A stretch of 64,000 nucleotides of DNA from Azolla caroliniana (Eukaryota; Polypodiophyta), in contig JBHGNT010000003.1 of the NCBI GenBank assembly GCA_043228905.1, positions 26,102,001 through 26,166,000 of the forward strand, given 5' to 3'. Under the pieces are notes generated by a model that saw only the letters and a list, made by a program, of their open reading frames with translations, was not told where the DNA came from and searched no databases. Both the position numbers and the translations under genes were made by a program. This document shows positions 50,272-61,230 of this stretch, piece after piece; position 1 is the first letter of the stretch, and each line of letters begins with the position of its first letter.

Positions 50272-50693
50272 GGTCGAGAAATCAGAGATGGGGGGAGGGG
50301 AATGGGAGACGCAAGATATATGAACGAATGAATTACGATAGAAGTGTTTGTTGACAGAGAGAAGGAAAAGAAATGATGCAGATGGAGAGAAAGAAGGAGG
50401 TGATGATGATGATGATGGTGGAGGAATATAATCGATTTGAAAGCTAGGTCTTCGGAATGCTTACTTAAATTATATATGTAGATATATATAGTTATATAGT
50501 TATATGAATGTCTGTGTATGAGTATGTATGTACGTATGAGTATGTATATAGGAGTGTGGCGTGAGGGGATGGATTGGGTGGGAAAGGAGGTCGGTTTAGG
50601 CAGCAAAAAGTTGGTTTCTATTCCTCTTTAAGTTTTTAAGGAATTCGTGATGATGTGGATAGATGAGATAGAGAGTGTGTGAACTGATTGATA

Positions 50694-51010
50694 TCAATCA
50701 ATGGATGAATTTTGGGGTTTTGGAGTATGTATGTTAATGTAATATGTATTTGATTCATTCAACCAATATGAATGTAGGAATTGATGGATGACCAAACAAA
50801 AAAAAGTTATACAACACATATGTACATACAATTCAATGAATTTATATCAATCAATGCAATTTGGGGTTTGGAGCACCTGATTCAATATGTCTCTAGGAAT
50901 TGATGGATGAGCAAACAAAAGTTATACATACATAATTATACATGCATGCATACACACGTATACATTACATACATAATGATAATACATATACAGATGTGAA
51001 TCATCAATCA
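50694..51010 (-). repeat. About 150-bp tandem duplication upstream of GPX copy A
   Basis: Copy 1 (from about 50694) and copy 2 (from about 50846) both contain TATCAATCAATG, TTTGGGGTTT, GGAATTGATGGATGA and CAAACAAAA...GTTATACA in the same order. The duplication is 0.4-0.7 kb upstream of the start codon, so it may lie in the promoter. Between it and the start lie a TATGTA/TATATAG-rich stretch and a GATGATGAT run near 50400. Confidence 0.7.
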
Positions 51011-53615
51011 ATCATCGGATGGCAGCCCATCGTACATTCGTGCCATATACATTCATGCCATGTGTCATACATGCATGATGCTCTCCAGTAATTCTGACTC
51101 TCTTGAGACTCTCCGTAGATCCAATTCCCTCCCACGAGAGCGCGCAATGTTTCAAATGGTAGATTGGATTCACACTTTGTTCCCATTCGGTCGATACAAG
51201 AAAACTCTATTGGTCTCATTATTCTACTTCAATGGGAAAATCATTGTGCTTTTTCCACCGTTGACATGTATGTAGAACAATATCTATTGTATGTCTACAC
51301 TTCACAATCGGCAACAAAAGTGTTACTATAAAATGCAACATCCACTCCTAATCTCAATGATGAATCACATTGTTGGCATTAATGTGAGAAGTAATTGTTG
51401 CTCTATTATGAGCCATGACAATGAGGTTGGCAGTATGTATTAGGATCCATATGTATATCTCATAATTACCGATGCATTGTTGATGATGTGCAAACATAGT
51501 GAGAATCAACAAGTCCTTACTTCATTACATCTAGATTTTACAAAACTAGTAATTAGATATGCTTGGACAACAATACCATGAACAATCAATCCTCCCATCA
51601 AGAAACGCTACAACTCATGAGCATTTGTTGGGTCGTGATATTTTTAAGCGCGCAAAATAGCTAGGATACAAACCGAATGAGATAAATGGAAATGCATCAA
51701 TTTCTTATTCAATGTAAATGGACTATTTCTTGGCAATTGCAATGACTTTTTTCAAATTCTTATTTCGGTTATGGTTGGCCAATCAATTTGGGAGTTCCCT
51801 GCATGACCCACCAATTCGCAACCAACTATGACAAATTCCTCTCATGTTGCTCCTTGCACTCACTCTATTGACTTGAATGTTTTTGCACCCTTTCTCTCTT
51901 TAGACTACATCTTTGCCAAACAAAAATGGCCAATTGTGCCACCCCACCTATAGTTTGATATTCATATTCCATTTGAAACAAGAGTGAGTTGAAATGAACA
52001 CAAATTTCAAGTAACATCATCCCGAACGATTCTCTCCAAATAATGAATAAAGAAATTGTTACAAGATGGTTTGGACATGATTGTGCCCATCCAACACGAA
52101 ACAATAAAGAAGATGATTGTGCCCGTCCAACACAAAACAACAAATAACCTTATTGTATCCTATTATCAAATTATAGGAAAATGTCACAAAAGTTAGATCT
52201 TTCCACTAGTGAAGGCAAATGCCGATTAAATGCTATTTTACATGGCACACGTACTTTGAAGCTAAGGATATTTGAACCATAAACGAGTCAAACAAGTTCA
52301 CATTGTTCTGGTGGATCTATGGGTTCCACGTGGCCAAACTCTTCCCAACCTCATCTTTGAATATGGTGCCCTCTTAGTGCCAACATGAGATGAAATGAAA
52401 TAGTGGCAACGCATTTTAGAGATCAAGGCACATACAAAGAAATATACATATTCACAACAATTATTGTCTCTCTGATGTGAACATGCATATTGCAAGAATT
52501 CACGTATTGGTCAATGTCTAATGCTACAACTTTAGTGTTGGGTTCTATTTTGTTTTATATTGACGTGTGCAACTTCGAGAGAAATGGTTGAACGTGTGCA
52601 ACACTTCAAAAACATAATTCCCTCCAATAAGGATTACCTTTTGGGTTATAAAAGACAAAAAACTATACATTTGTAGGGACATCAAAAGGAACATTTAGGC
52701 AATCACAAAATGATATGTAAGCACAATGTGAATGCATTGACTTAACAATGGTATAACTGACTTTAGCATTCCCAACAACTTAACGTAAGCAACAAGGCAT
52801 TGCCTTATAGTGCATTCGCTCATATTTGTAAATGTAGTGAAATCTATTCACATGTGGATGCCAAAAAGAAATTTGAGTTGTGACCGACAATAGAATGCTA
52901 AAAGAAACATTTTGAACATTATATTATCGCAATTCAAATGGCTCAACAAATTTTACAAGAACATTGTGGTTTCAAATAAATAAATAGAAGGTTTTGCACC
53001 AAAACTTTTTTAACTATGCTTATCAAAGTAATTAAAAACAAGAAGTTATTATGGTAAATCCATTAGAGTATGTACCACATTTTAACTCTCAAATTTATAT
53101 ACTTCCTAGTGCTTCATAATTATGGGTTGAAACCTAGAAGAGCCCTTATCTTCTAGTATTTTGGCATTTCCCACGATTATAAGGATAACAAACTATCAAA
53201 CCTTTTACCGATATAGATATAGACTATTTATGGCAAATTCCCAATTTCCAATTGGCATTTTTATTTCCCTATGTTTTGAGTTTGTTTGTATAGATTTTAT
53301 GACCTCATAGGATAACAATTGCATATTATTTGCTTTGTCCCATCTCAAGCCTCCTCAATAAACTTTAAGTATTAACGATCGATTACAGTTTGTTTCTTCA
53401 ATTGTGTAGTATTTGCTTGCTGCACATAGTTATTTAACGGATAATAGTTAACCAAAAGAAAGCAAGCCACAATATACAATGATTTGGTTTGTTGGTAATA
53501 GGTATAGGGAACAAAATTATTAAGCATAAGAAATTGTGTTAAAAGGCTTTAATGGCGAATGATATCCACATCTTGATAACATTGCCAAAGTCCCCCTGAC
53601 ATTTGGTTGGATACT
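51011..53615. other. Intergenic between GPX copies, no gene seen
   Basis: AT-rich sequence. A small tandem repeat of about 38 bases (GATTGTGCCCATCCAACACG-like) occurs at 52079-52145. No frame has a recognisable domain. Confidence 0.55.
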
Positions 53616-55565
53616 TCACAAGAATTTTTTTATATCATTCTGCAATCATAGGTAAACCATCAGGCAATCAACGAGGAAATTCTCTCGTTAGTACTAAAAC
53701 ATTTCTCAATGAACTATTTCCAACAATGAAGTTTACAATTAAGGCAAAATTCCAGAGTACAAACATTTTTTAATTTACCTCGAAATTGGAAGGAGATGTT
53801 GTTGGTGCATATCGTTCCACAATCTCCCCATCTCTATTAACCAAAAACTTTGCGAAATTCCACTCGATGTCATCACCTGCGGTACCTCCCTTTGAGCTTT
53901 TCAGAAGCTTATAGAGAGGTGAGGCGTTCTCTCCATTCACATCTATCTATCATCACAATTCAGATTACCTCAACATAAACAAGTGCTATGTGTGCATACT
54001 ACTAATAGACAATTATTAATGGAAATCTCAACAGATATGTGCAATTAAAATTATAAATGAATTATGTTAATTCTTCTTGATCAAGGAGAAGGCATACTAT
54101 ACCTTGTCAAAGATGGGATATTCAGCTTTGAACTTTGTACAAACAAAGTTCTGGATTTCCTCATTTGAACCCGGCTCTTCCGCAGAAAATTGGTTGCATG
54201 GAAAGGCAAGGATCTCCAATCCTGTATAAACACACTACGGTGAACCTTTGGTTCATAGAAAAACAAGATGCAGCAGCTGTAGTTCACATTCTCAGAGGAC
54301 AAACAACCTTCCTCTTTGTACTTGGTGTAGATTTCCGTGAGCTCAGTGTAGTTAACTGTAGTAAGACCACTGCAAAGATGAACGTTCAGTAGATAGCATG
54401 TTACATTTATCACAAAAGACAAAGGTTGAATGGTTTGAACCCACAACCTTAAGCTATCACTGATTTATATCCATTTTTTGTAATTACAGTCTCCAGGTTT
54501 GGACAAATCAATGTAGTAATCACACATTGTGCTTTGGTATGTGGTAATGACATCCTACAGAAGAAGAGAACACATACCAGTATGATGCCACATTAACGAT
54601 GAGCAGGACTTTCCCTTTATAAATGCCAAGATTCACATCGTTTCCCCGGTTATCCTAAAGATTATATATGCATGACCAGACTTAAAGAAAGCACCACAAG
54701 AAAATTACTTTAAATTTATGCCATTCTAAACAAACCCATTTCAAGCAGCTCTGCATACAAATGTCAGAAGAAAATTAATTCAGATCTATGGCTTTCCAGG
54801 AGATCCCATTTAAATTATTCCAGCACGAGTCCATTCAAGCCCTGGTGCTAATGATACAAAACCATCTAAACGGTTCCACGTAATTTCGTTTCCAAGACAC
54901 CTATTTAAGTCTGAGGATTTCCCATATTTTAAAATCTATAAGGAAATTTGCTTCAAAAACCATAGTTCAAATGCATAAGAACACACGTATTTTAAAGCTG
55001 TAAGAATATCCATATTCCAAATCTATGTGAGCGCACATGTTTCAAATGTATTAGAAAACCAATCTTTTAAATCTATAAGAGAAAATTCATTTCAAATCTT
55101 AGCCAAAACCCACTTCCAACACCAAACATACTTCAAGACTATATATAAGAGCACCCATACTTCAAATCTATAAGAACACCCAATTTTTCGAATCTACAAT
55201 AAAGCCATACATTTAATATATAAGAAAATTCCATATTCATAATTTATAAGAGCGCTCCATATTTTAAATGTATAGAAATAAGAAAATGGCACCCGGATTT
55301 CAAATTGATGGAAACACCCAACATATATGTAAGAATCGATTAAAAAACGTATTTCAGACCTACGAGATAAAATTCGTTCCTTTATTTATGAGAAAACCAA
55401 GAAATCAACATTTACATCTAGGCTTCTCTGATCGAACCCAATAATGAACGAACTTGAGCCAATCCAAAAACATGAAAACGAAAGACAGAGATCGTCGATA
55501 AAATTATATTTGATTCAAGTGCATACCTTGACAGTGATGTCGTAAAGGGTGGAAGAAGAAGCCAT
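53616..55565 (-). CDS. GPX: Glutathione peroxidase, copy B, 6 exons, 162 aa, catalytic Gln replaced by Glu
   Basis: Exons: 55527-55565, 54578-54654, 54308-54369, 54103-54221, 53779-53946, 53616-53639. Exons 2-6 are 77, 62, 119, 168 and 24 bases, exactly as in copy A, so the two are tandem duplicates. The frame closes to 163 codons with stop, and the last exon encodes NDIKKFL. Peroxidatic Cys39 (NVASYCGLT), Cys68, resolving Cys87 and Trp128-Asn129 (IEWNF) are kept. The segment that reads NQFGGQEPG in copy A reads NQFSAEEPG here, so the tetrad Gln is Glu74 (GAA in place of CAA). Everything else looks intact. The N-terminus [13 protein letters not shown] suggests a cytosolic enzyme. It may still be a thiol peroxidase with altered activity or a redox sensor. 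Confidence 0.94.
54655..55526 (-). repeat. Degenerate array in the first intron of GPX copy B
   Basis: A unit of about 30 bases around CAAATCTATAAGAA...CCA recurs through 54780-55330 (clear instances near 54930, 55019, 55070, 55163, 55198 and 55262). The sense strand carries TTCTTATAGATTTG-type repeats. Copy A's first intron has a related but more diverged texture. Confidence 0.6.
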
Positions 55566-56169
55566 GACAGAAAATTAGGCGCAAGAGATGAGAAAGAGGT
55601 ATAAAGATGAAGCAACGAGCTGAATGGAATGGTTCAAGAAGTTGGGTATATATATATATATATATATATATAATTTGGAGACTGTGTCCTATCGTTCTGT
55701 AGTTTTCACCATATTACGATAGATACCCTCGGTCAAAGGCTTCGTAACTTATGTACTCTGCATAAATCAGATTGCATGATATTATAATGTTGACATGAAC
55801 TAGAATGACATACAAAAAAAATGTTGACATGTATCACAATGGTGTTCTAAACACTCATATGACACACGTACAAATGTCGACATTATCCTAACTAAGTGTC
55901 TTCTAAGCACCACTCTGACACAAAAATGTTGACATGATTGTAGTGTCATTCTAAACACCAGTTTATGACACACAAATTATGACTTCATGGAAGTCTTGTT
56001 GTAAATACAACAGCTAATTGGCCATACATGTGATTTAATGTTAATGCTTAAGAATCCACATTCCTTCCATAAATTTGCCTTTAATTTCTTGAATGAAAAT
56101 TAAAATGTTTAGAATGGCTACATTACTTCACTTGGTCACTAATTAAAACACTAAGATTTCTTAGTTTGA
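55566..56169. other. GPX copy B upstream region
   Basis: (TA)n lies at 55650-55672, about 85 bases upstream of the start codon, in the presumed leader or core promoter. From 55780 to 55980 a short phrase of the type ATGTTGACATG...CATTCTAAACACC recurs three or four times at about 60-base spacing. No gene is seen. Confidence 0.5.
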
Positions 56170-56290
56170 TGTCAATTTGAGAGAGAGATTGAGAGAGAAG
56201 AATTAGCGTCTTTTAAGGGGCCAAAATGGCATATAAAACCAAACATGATATTACATCTTAAGTGTTGTCTTGTCTTTGAGAACAACAAAT
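56170..56290 (-). mobile_element. LINE-type 3' end, minus orientation
   Basis: GAGAGAGATTGAGAGAGAAG is followed by AATTAGCGTCTTTTAAGGGGCCAAAATGGC. This is the reverse complement of the palindrome-spacer-pyrimidine module at 2960-3015. The bases beyond it match 60-150. Confidence 0.5.
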
Positions 56291-56484
56291 CAAAGCACAT
56301 ACATATTACTAAGTTTTTAAAAAAAGGCAAAAAGGTAAAAAGAGACTAAAAGATAGTCTTACCGATACATGTAAGATTCTCAAGTTAGAAATATTGTAAT
56401 TTTTGTCTTCAAAAGATCTATAACATATGTAGTTGGATCCAAAATGGAGAGGTCTTCGAAGCAAGGGAAGCACTTGCGATGGTA

Positions 56485-56705
56485 GAGATAATGGCTTTAT
56501 TTGTCAATGACAAGGGTGGTTAGATCATCGTCCATGGCCTACGTGCACAACAAATTGCTATTTCCCAAATCTATTGTAATCCCTTTGCTATGTCCTAGTC
56601 AGGAGCTCGTTTATGTATCTATTGATTGACTTGTAGCATGAGTAAGAGTGATGGGGCTAAAGAAAGTGGCGATGGTTCTTTGTGTGATGAGCTTGTGTGG
56701 CGCTG
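56485..56705 (+). repeat. Dispersed repeat copy related to 1015-1250
   Basis: This shares the ordered blocks listed for 1015-1250, with TTGATTGACTTGTAGCATG the longest identical run. As at 1250, LINE-type sequence follows it closely. Confidence 0.6.
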
Positions 56706-56706
56706 C

Positions 56707-56707
<1 letters not shown>

Positions 56708-56744
<37 letters not shown>

Positions 56745-56775
56745 ATTATCGTCTTTGGAGGTCAAATATGACCTA
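56708..56775 (-). mobile_element. LINE-type 3' end with (GA)n, minus orientation
   Basis: (GA)n at 56710-56740 is followed by TTATATTATCGTCTTTGGAGGTCAAATATGACCTATGAGAC. The palindrome here is GGTCAAATATGACC. It abuts a plus-strand RT fragment, so two insertions are joined here. Confidence 0.5.
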
Positions 56776-57425
56776 TGAGACTAGATGGAGAGCTACTAGT
56801 AGCACAAGCTTTGGTTGATGATTCTTTAATGTTTCTACAAGCCTCACGAGAGAATCTTGAGAAGGGGATGCTTGTATGGAACCAATTTGCATTGGCTTTC
56901 GGATTATATATTAATTGGAGGAAGTCTAGTCTCATCTCATGTATTGAAAGCGATTCGGAATGTTTAGGATGGCAAGGATCCATAGTGAAGAAAGGCTCTA
57001 TTTTTTACACTTGGGCTATCCATTAGGAATGAATGTTACAAATGGTCAATTGATTGAATGGATGTCTAGTGAGTTGAGGGATAAGTTCATGTATTGGAAG
57101 TCACAATCTTGGTCATTTCATGTACACGAAGGTTGTACAATGTATTATGGAACCGACGATATTATATTACTTGCCATTGTTGCCATTGACAAAGAAGGCT
57201 TTGCGTTCAGTTTTGTAACCTCTTCGATATTTGTTATGGAAGAAGAGGGATAAGATGGGAATCACTTGGGTTGCGTGGAATCATCTAACAACCCCTAAGC
57301 GCTTGGGGGAAGCTGGAATATTGAACTTATCTATGGATATGATGGCTCATAGATTTTCATTATTACAAGACATGTGTTCAAACTCACAAATGGATATCTA
57401 TTGTTCAATATTTCAATGGTAAGGT
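56762..57425 (+). pseudogene. LINE reverse transcriptase remnant with frameshifts
   Basis: Three frames carry consecutive parts of a plant LINE RT. The first (56775-57023) has ALVDDSLMFLQASRENL, which retains the DD of the RT active site, then FGLYINWRKSSLISC. The second (56960 on) has LHLGYPLGMNVTNGQLIEWM and RDKFMYWKSQSWSFHV. The third (about 57128-57425) has VVQCIMEPTILYYLPLL, LLWKKRDKMGITWVAWNHLT and PKRLGEAGILNLS. At least two frameshifts separate them, and both ends are missing. Confidence 0.8.
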
Positions 57426-57556
57426 TGCCCAATGGAGACCAGGTGGTCATGGGTTCAACCCCTACATTCCACAATAGATGGAATCTAGTGAAATAAGTGA
57501 TATTTATGAAGTAATAGAGAGGTGAGGAAATTGGGTTTCGAACCCAAGATGTAGTG
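57405..57556. mobile_element. Two tRNA-like SINE heads in inverted orientation
   Basis: On the plus strand TTCAATGGTAAGG (A-box-like, 57412-57424) precedes a perfect B box GGTTCAACC (57452-57460), followed by CCCTACATTCCACAA. On the minus strand GGGTTCGAAACCC (57533-57546) is another perfect B box. A (GT)n tract follows at 57555-57580. Confidence 0.5.
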
Positions 57557-57580
57557 TGTGTGTGTGTGTGTGTGTGTGTT

Positions 57581-58640
57581 GTTATTGAACTTAAGACATG
57601 GTTAATATATTAAAAGTAATGGTTCTCACAAAAAAAGGCATCATGAGAGTCTCAACATGAATTCTTGCAAAATGCCATTAACTTCCCTTGTGGTTGTGGG
57701 AAATCATGTTTGCCAAAAATAAGTTTTTATCTTTAGAGCTTAAACATAAAAAGAGGGGAATATAGAAATGCAGATAATTAAGAATAATAGTCATCAATAT
57801 TATCAACTATTCATAATGTCAATAATGAACTTATGCATCGTAACTATAATCACATTTTTTATGGAAGTGTGAATTCACTCATTTTGACAAGTTACAAATC
57901 CTTATATTACAAAAATTGTAAATCTTATTTTTATTAATATTTAAATAAACAAATTATTATTCAAAATTTCAATGAGGCAATTGACACAATATGGGTCACT
58001 CTGAAAGGCATTGTTCTTGATAAATAATGAGGTATTCTATCTATAAATAACTATTGTCCTCAATGCATAATAGTTCAAGTAATAGTTGAAGGAATCCTCA
58101 AGGAGCTATCCCTCTGACTTTATTTTGATGTGTTTATATCGCCTTTCTAGCAATGTTGATTTTATCAAGATTGACAACACCATTGCTAGCATCACAATAG
58201 TTGAGCTGTATCCATAAAAACTGTATCTTGAATTTTCAGCCACAATGTATATGAGAGGTCTCATTGGCGTGGTTTTCAGGTGATAGTTCTCTAATTTCAC
58301 AAGATACGAATAGTTGTACATTCTCCTTTCTTTAAGGGTCATATAGTAGCTCATAATGAAGAAAATCGTCAGCGAGAAGTCTCATTGATATTTCCTAGTC
58401 GACATTTTCTTTGGAACAATATAATTAGGTGCCATGAAAACAAGGATATATCTGTCAAATCAGCATAATTCATCGATGACCATAAGTTGCCATCACCATA
58501 TACAAATCTTGGGCATAAGGGCGTTGGTATCATTCATAGAATAAATCCCACTTTGCTCATATCTTCAGAAAATATCTTGAAAACTAAAATCCCTTCCGTC
58601 AACATCTCCCAATGAGATCCTGAAAACTGACATCCATCCT
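57581..58640. other. GST 3' flank with one unassigned minus-strand frame
   Basis: A minus-strand frame at 58106-58354 encodes 82 residues with a plausible membrane segment (TIVMLAMVLSILIKSTLL) and a basic tail. I do not recognise it. It lies in the same orientation as and just downstream of the GST gene, so it may also be 3' UTR. The rest is anonymous AT-rich sequence. Confidence 0.35.
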
Positions 58641-59611
58641 TTAATATCTTTGAGTGATGTCTCGGAGACCAACACTGATGAATGTGGTGAGAAATGTCTT
58701 ATATTTGCTGAGACCACCAAAGCATCGACCAATAACGACATGATAACTAGGTCGATGCTTTACCCTAGCCCAATAGCTTGATAAGTTTTTCCTATTCTTG
58801 ATATACTCTTTATATACCCCAAGAAGCTCAATCAATCCCAATATAGGTAAGAACATTGCATCTGCCATGGTGAATGTATCACCAACTAAAAATTGTGTGG
58901 TTGTTAGCTGTTCTTCGGCCATGTCAAGCAGCCTTCCTAGTTGACTAATATTTGCTTCTAGTGCTTCTGTATCTTTCATCATATCATCAGATGCATATGC
59001 TCTATGCAACTTTAAATGGTATTTGCTTGCAAGAGCTGGTTCCTTGGCCATTTTTGCAATAACTACTTTTCTCTTGAACCGGCTGAAGTATGTATGGATC
59101 CAAACAGGAATGTGTCTTAATGTGAACAGATGAGGGTCCCATTCATTTAGTCTATGCATCCATTCATGTAGTTTCTCCTTATTCACAATGTCTCCACCTA
59201 GTGGCTCATTGACTCTGTCTATGAACCTGAAATGCCCACATAATAGCTCTCATTTAAGGAAAACAAGTGTTTCCACATGACAAAACTCCCATAGAACCTT
59301 TCTCATTAAGATAGATCAGGGTATAATGTGCTGCTTAAGTATCAACTAGCCAACAAAAGGTATATCATATAGTATGAGTAGATATATGGTTAGAAAACTT
59401 ACTCCAGAATTGCAAGGGTGTCAGTCAGAACAACATTCCCATTGCGAAACACAGGCATTCTACCATCTGGGTTAATATTGAACAAATCTGCATTCAAATC
59501 TTTGCCTGTGACAGGATTCAAACTGTGTGAATTGTAATCCAGCCCTTTCTCTTCTAAGGCCAGCCTGACCTTTTGACTGTTGATCGAGAATGCATGATGA
59601 TAAAGCTGCAT
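58641..59611 (-). CDS. TCHQD: Glutathione S-transferase, TCHQD class, 2 coding exons, 264 aa
   Basis: Coding exons are 59403-59611 and 58641-59226. The frame closes to 265 codons with stop, which matches the family length of about 265 residues. TCHQD-class GSTs are named after bacterial tetrachlorohydroquinone dehalogenases; plant members are usually single-copy and their substrates are poorly known. The N-terminal thioredoxin fold has MQLYHHAFSINSQKVRLALEEKG, with Ser9 and Ser12 near the usual catalytic position, and the cis-Pro at Pro53 in GRMPVFRNG. The C-terminal helical domain has KLFTL-type FTLRHIP, VVIAKMAKEPALASKYHLKL, FLVGDTFTMADAMFLPIL and HRPSYHVVIGRCF, in the order typical of the class. 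The start at 59611 aligns with the family start. It lies five bases after a strong acceptor (AGCAG|GGAAT), so a 5' UTR intron precedes it. Confidence 0.93.
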
Positions 59612-59616
59612 ATTCC

Positions 59617-61097
59617 CTGCTATCTTCAAAATGCATATCACTCAATTCCTCCTGAAGAATAACACATCCACCAATGTATGCAGGAAATCTGTTGACTCAA
59701 AACAGATTACTGGAATCCTTGCTCTAATATTGATCTGTATTCCTGTAATATTACACAAATGTGTTATAGAAATTATATCAATGGATAACAACACATCATC
59801 TACAATGCAAGAAGTGGTTTCATATTGTCATATTATTGACAAGCACTGATGTTACAAAACATGTTATCCCAACATTCAAACAGTGTTTGGAACAAAGGTG
59901 CACTCATTTGTGGATTTGAAATATTTATAGATGGAACAATGTCAATCAAAATATACAAATTGTTTGTTGAAATAATATGAAAGTTGCGGTGTTTTCTCAT
60001 AACTCCCTATGGTTTCATGAATGAAAAGCAAATTCGAGTGATTAGTGCAGAAACATTTTCCTGAATTTTGAACCATTGGTTTATTGTATATGGAAATGTC
60101 AAGTGTGTACCATTATATATTGAGATTACAGATGACAAGGGTGCATCAAGGGTAAAAGGTAAAAAATTGAGAAATTTTTGGGTTTCTCAGGTCACTGGTG
60201 CAATCAACAAAGAAAGCCAGTAAACAAAAATGCATATAATGTTTGCCAAACTCCTGTAAATTTGTGGTTTCTTTGGTAATTCTGAACATTTCATGCATGA
60301 CATCGAAACAGGGCTGAAAATCTTCCAAGCCCACAATAGATTATCATTAACTTGAATAATGCCCTCCATTTTGGAAGGAATCACAGAATTTTGATATATT
60401 TGATGACAAATTTGGAATTTATAACACAGAAATACGAATTAAATAAACAGCTGAAGCCACAGAGCTCATGTACACAAATTCTTGTATAATTCATGGTTCC
60501 TCATCAATGTTAACTAAAAACAAATGAAGCAAAATGCACAAAAAATAATTAGATAAACGACTGATGCAATGTATTTCATATATCGAAATTACTGTATAAT
60601 TCATGGTTCCTCTGCAACACTGGCTAAAAACAAATGGAGAAATTTACACAAAACAAGCTAAATGGAAAATTCCCATGGTATATATTTCACGGTTTTTCTT
60701 CACAACTAACTGAAAGAAAAGAAGCACATTAGAAAAAAAACGAAAACAACTGAATCCATAAGAGTTTAGGTATGAATGAGCCATAATACACACCACAACA
60801 CTAACTAAACAAGAGAAGACAATAAATTATTTAATTTTTTATGATTCTTTCTCAAAACCAGCAAAAAGAAAAGAAGCCTGAAACTCACAGACAGAAATTA
60901 TTTAATTTTGTTTTTCTACAGATCTGAAGGAGATCAAACAAAATGGCCATTCACAATCAAATATGAGTCGCGTTTGGAACACAGAACCTTCATTCTAAAT
61001 GGCGCAGAAACATAACGATCCATATTATATTTGAAGAATTCAGACGAAAAATGAACAAGAAAAGCAAACAGTAAATAAATCAATCAATGGAACTCAC
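59617..61097 (-). other. Predicted 5' UTR intron of the GST gene
   Basis: The acceptor TAGCAG|GGAAT ends at 59617, and a strong donor TTCT|GTGAGT lies at 61098/61097 on the minus strand. The exon upstream of the donor is pyrimidine-rich leader sequence. The intron has no coding potential. It holds a tandem repeat at 60482-60700. Confidence 0.6.
60482..60700 (-). repeat. About 110-bp tandem repeat in the GST 5' UTR intron
   Basis: Both units contain TGTATAATTCATGGTTCCTC, then CTAAAAACAAATG, A-rich sequence and ATGxxATATATTTCA-like blocks. They start near 60482 and 60591. Weaker related phrases (AACTAACTGAAAGAAAAGAAG, ACCAGCAAAAAGAAAAGAAG) continue to about 60880. Confidence 0.75.
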
Positions 61098-61230
61098 AGA
61101 ATTGTTTGGTGATTTTGAAAGATCGATCTGAGAATCAGAATAAAACGGGAATTATATCTATTCTTTCTTTCTTTTCTGCCTGTCTGTCTCTTCTGTCTTT
61201 TGCAGAGCCTCGGTAGGCCTCTCGATGTTT
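61098..61230 (-). promoter_or_regulatory. GST leader and core promoter region
   Basis: On the minus strand the sequence runs through GAAAAGAAAGAAAGAATAGA and then GATTCTCAGATCGATCTTTC before the predicted intron donor. The transcription start probably lies in this interval. I see no reliable TATA box. Confidence 0.4.
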
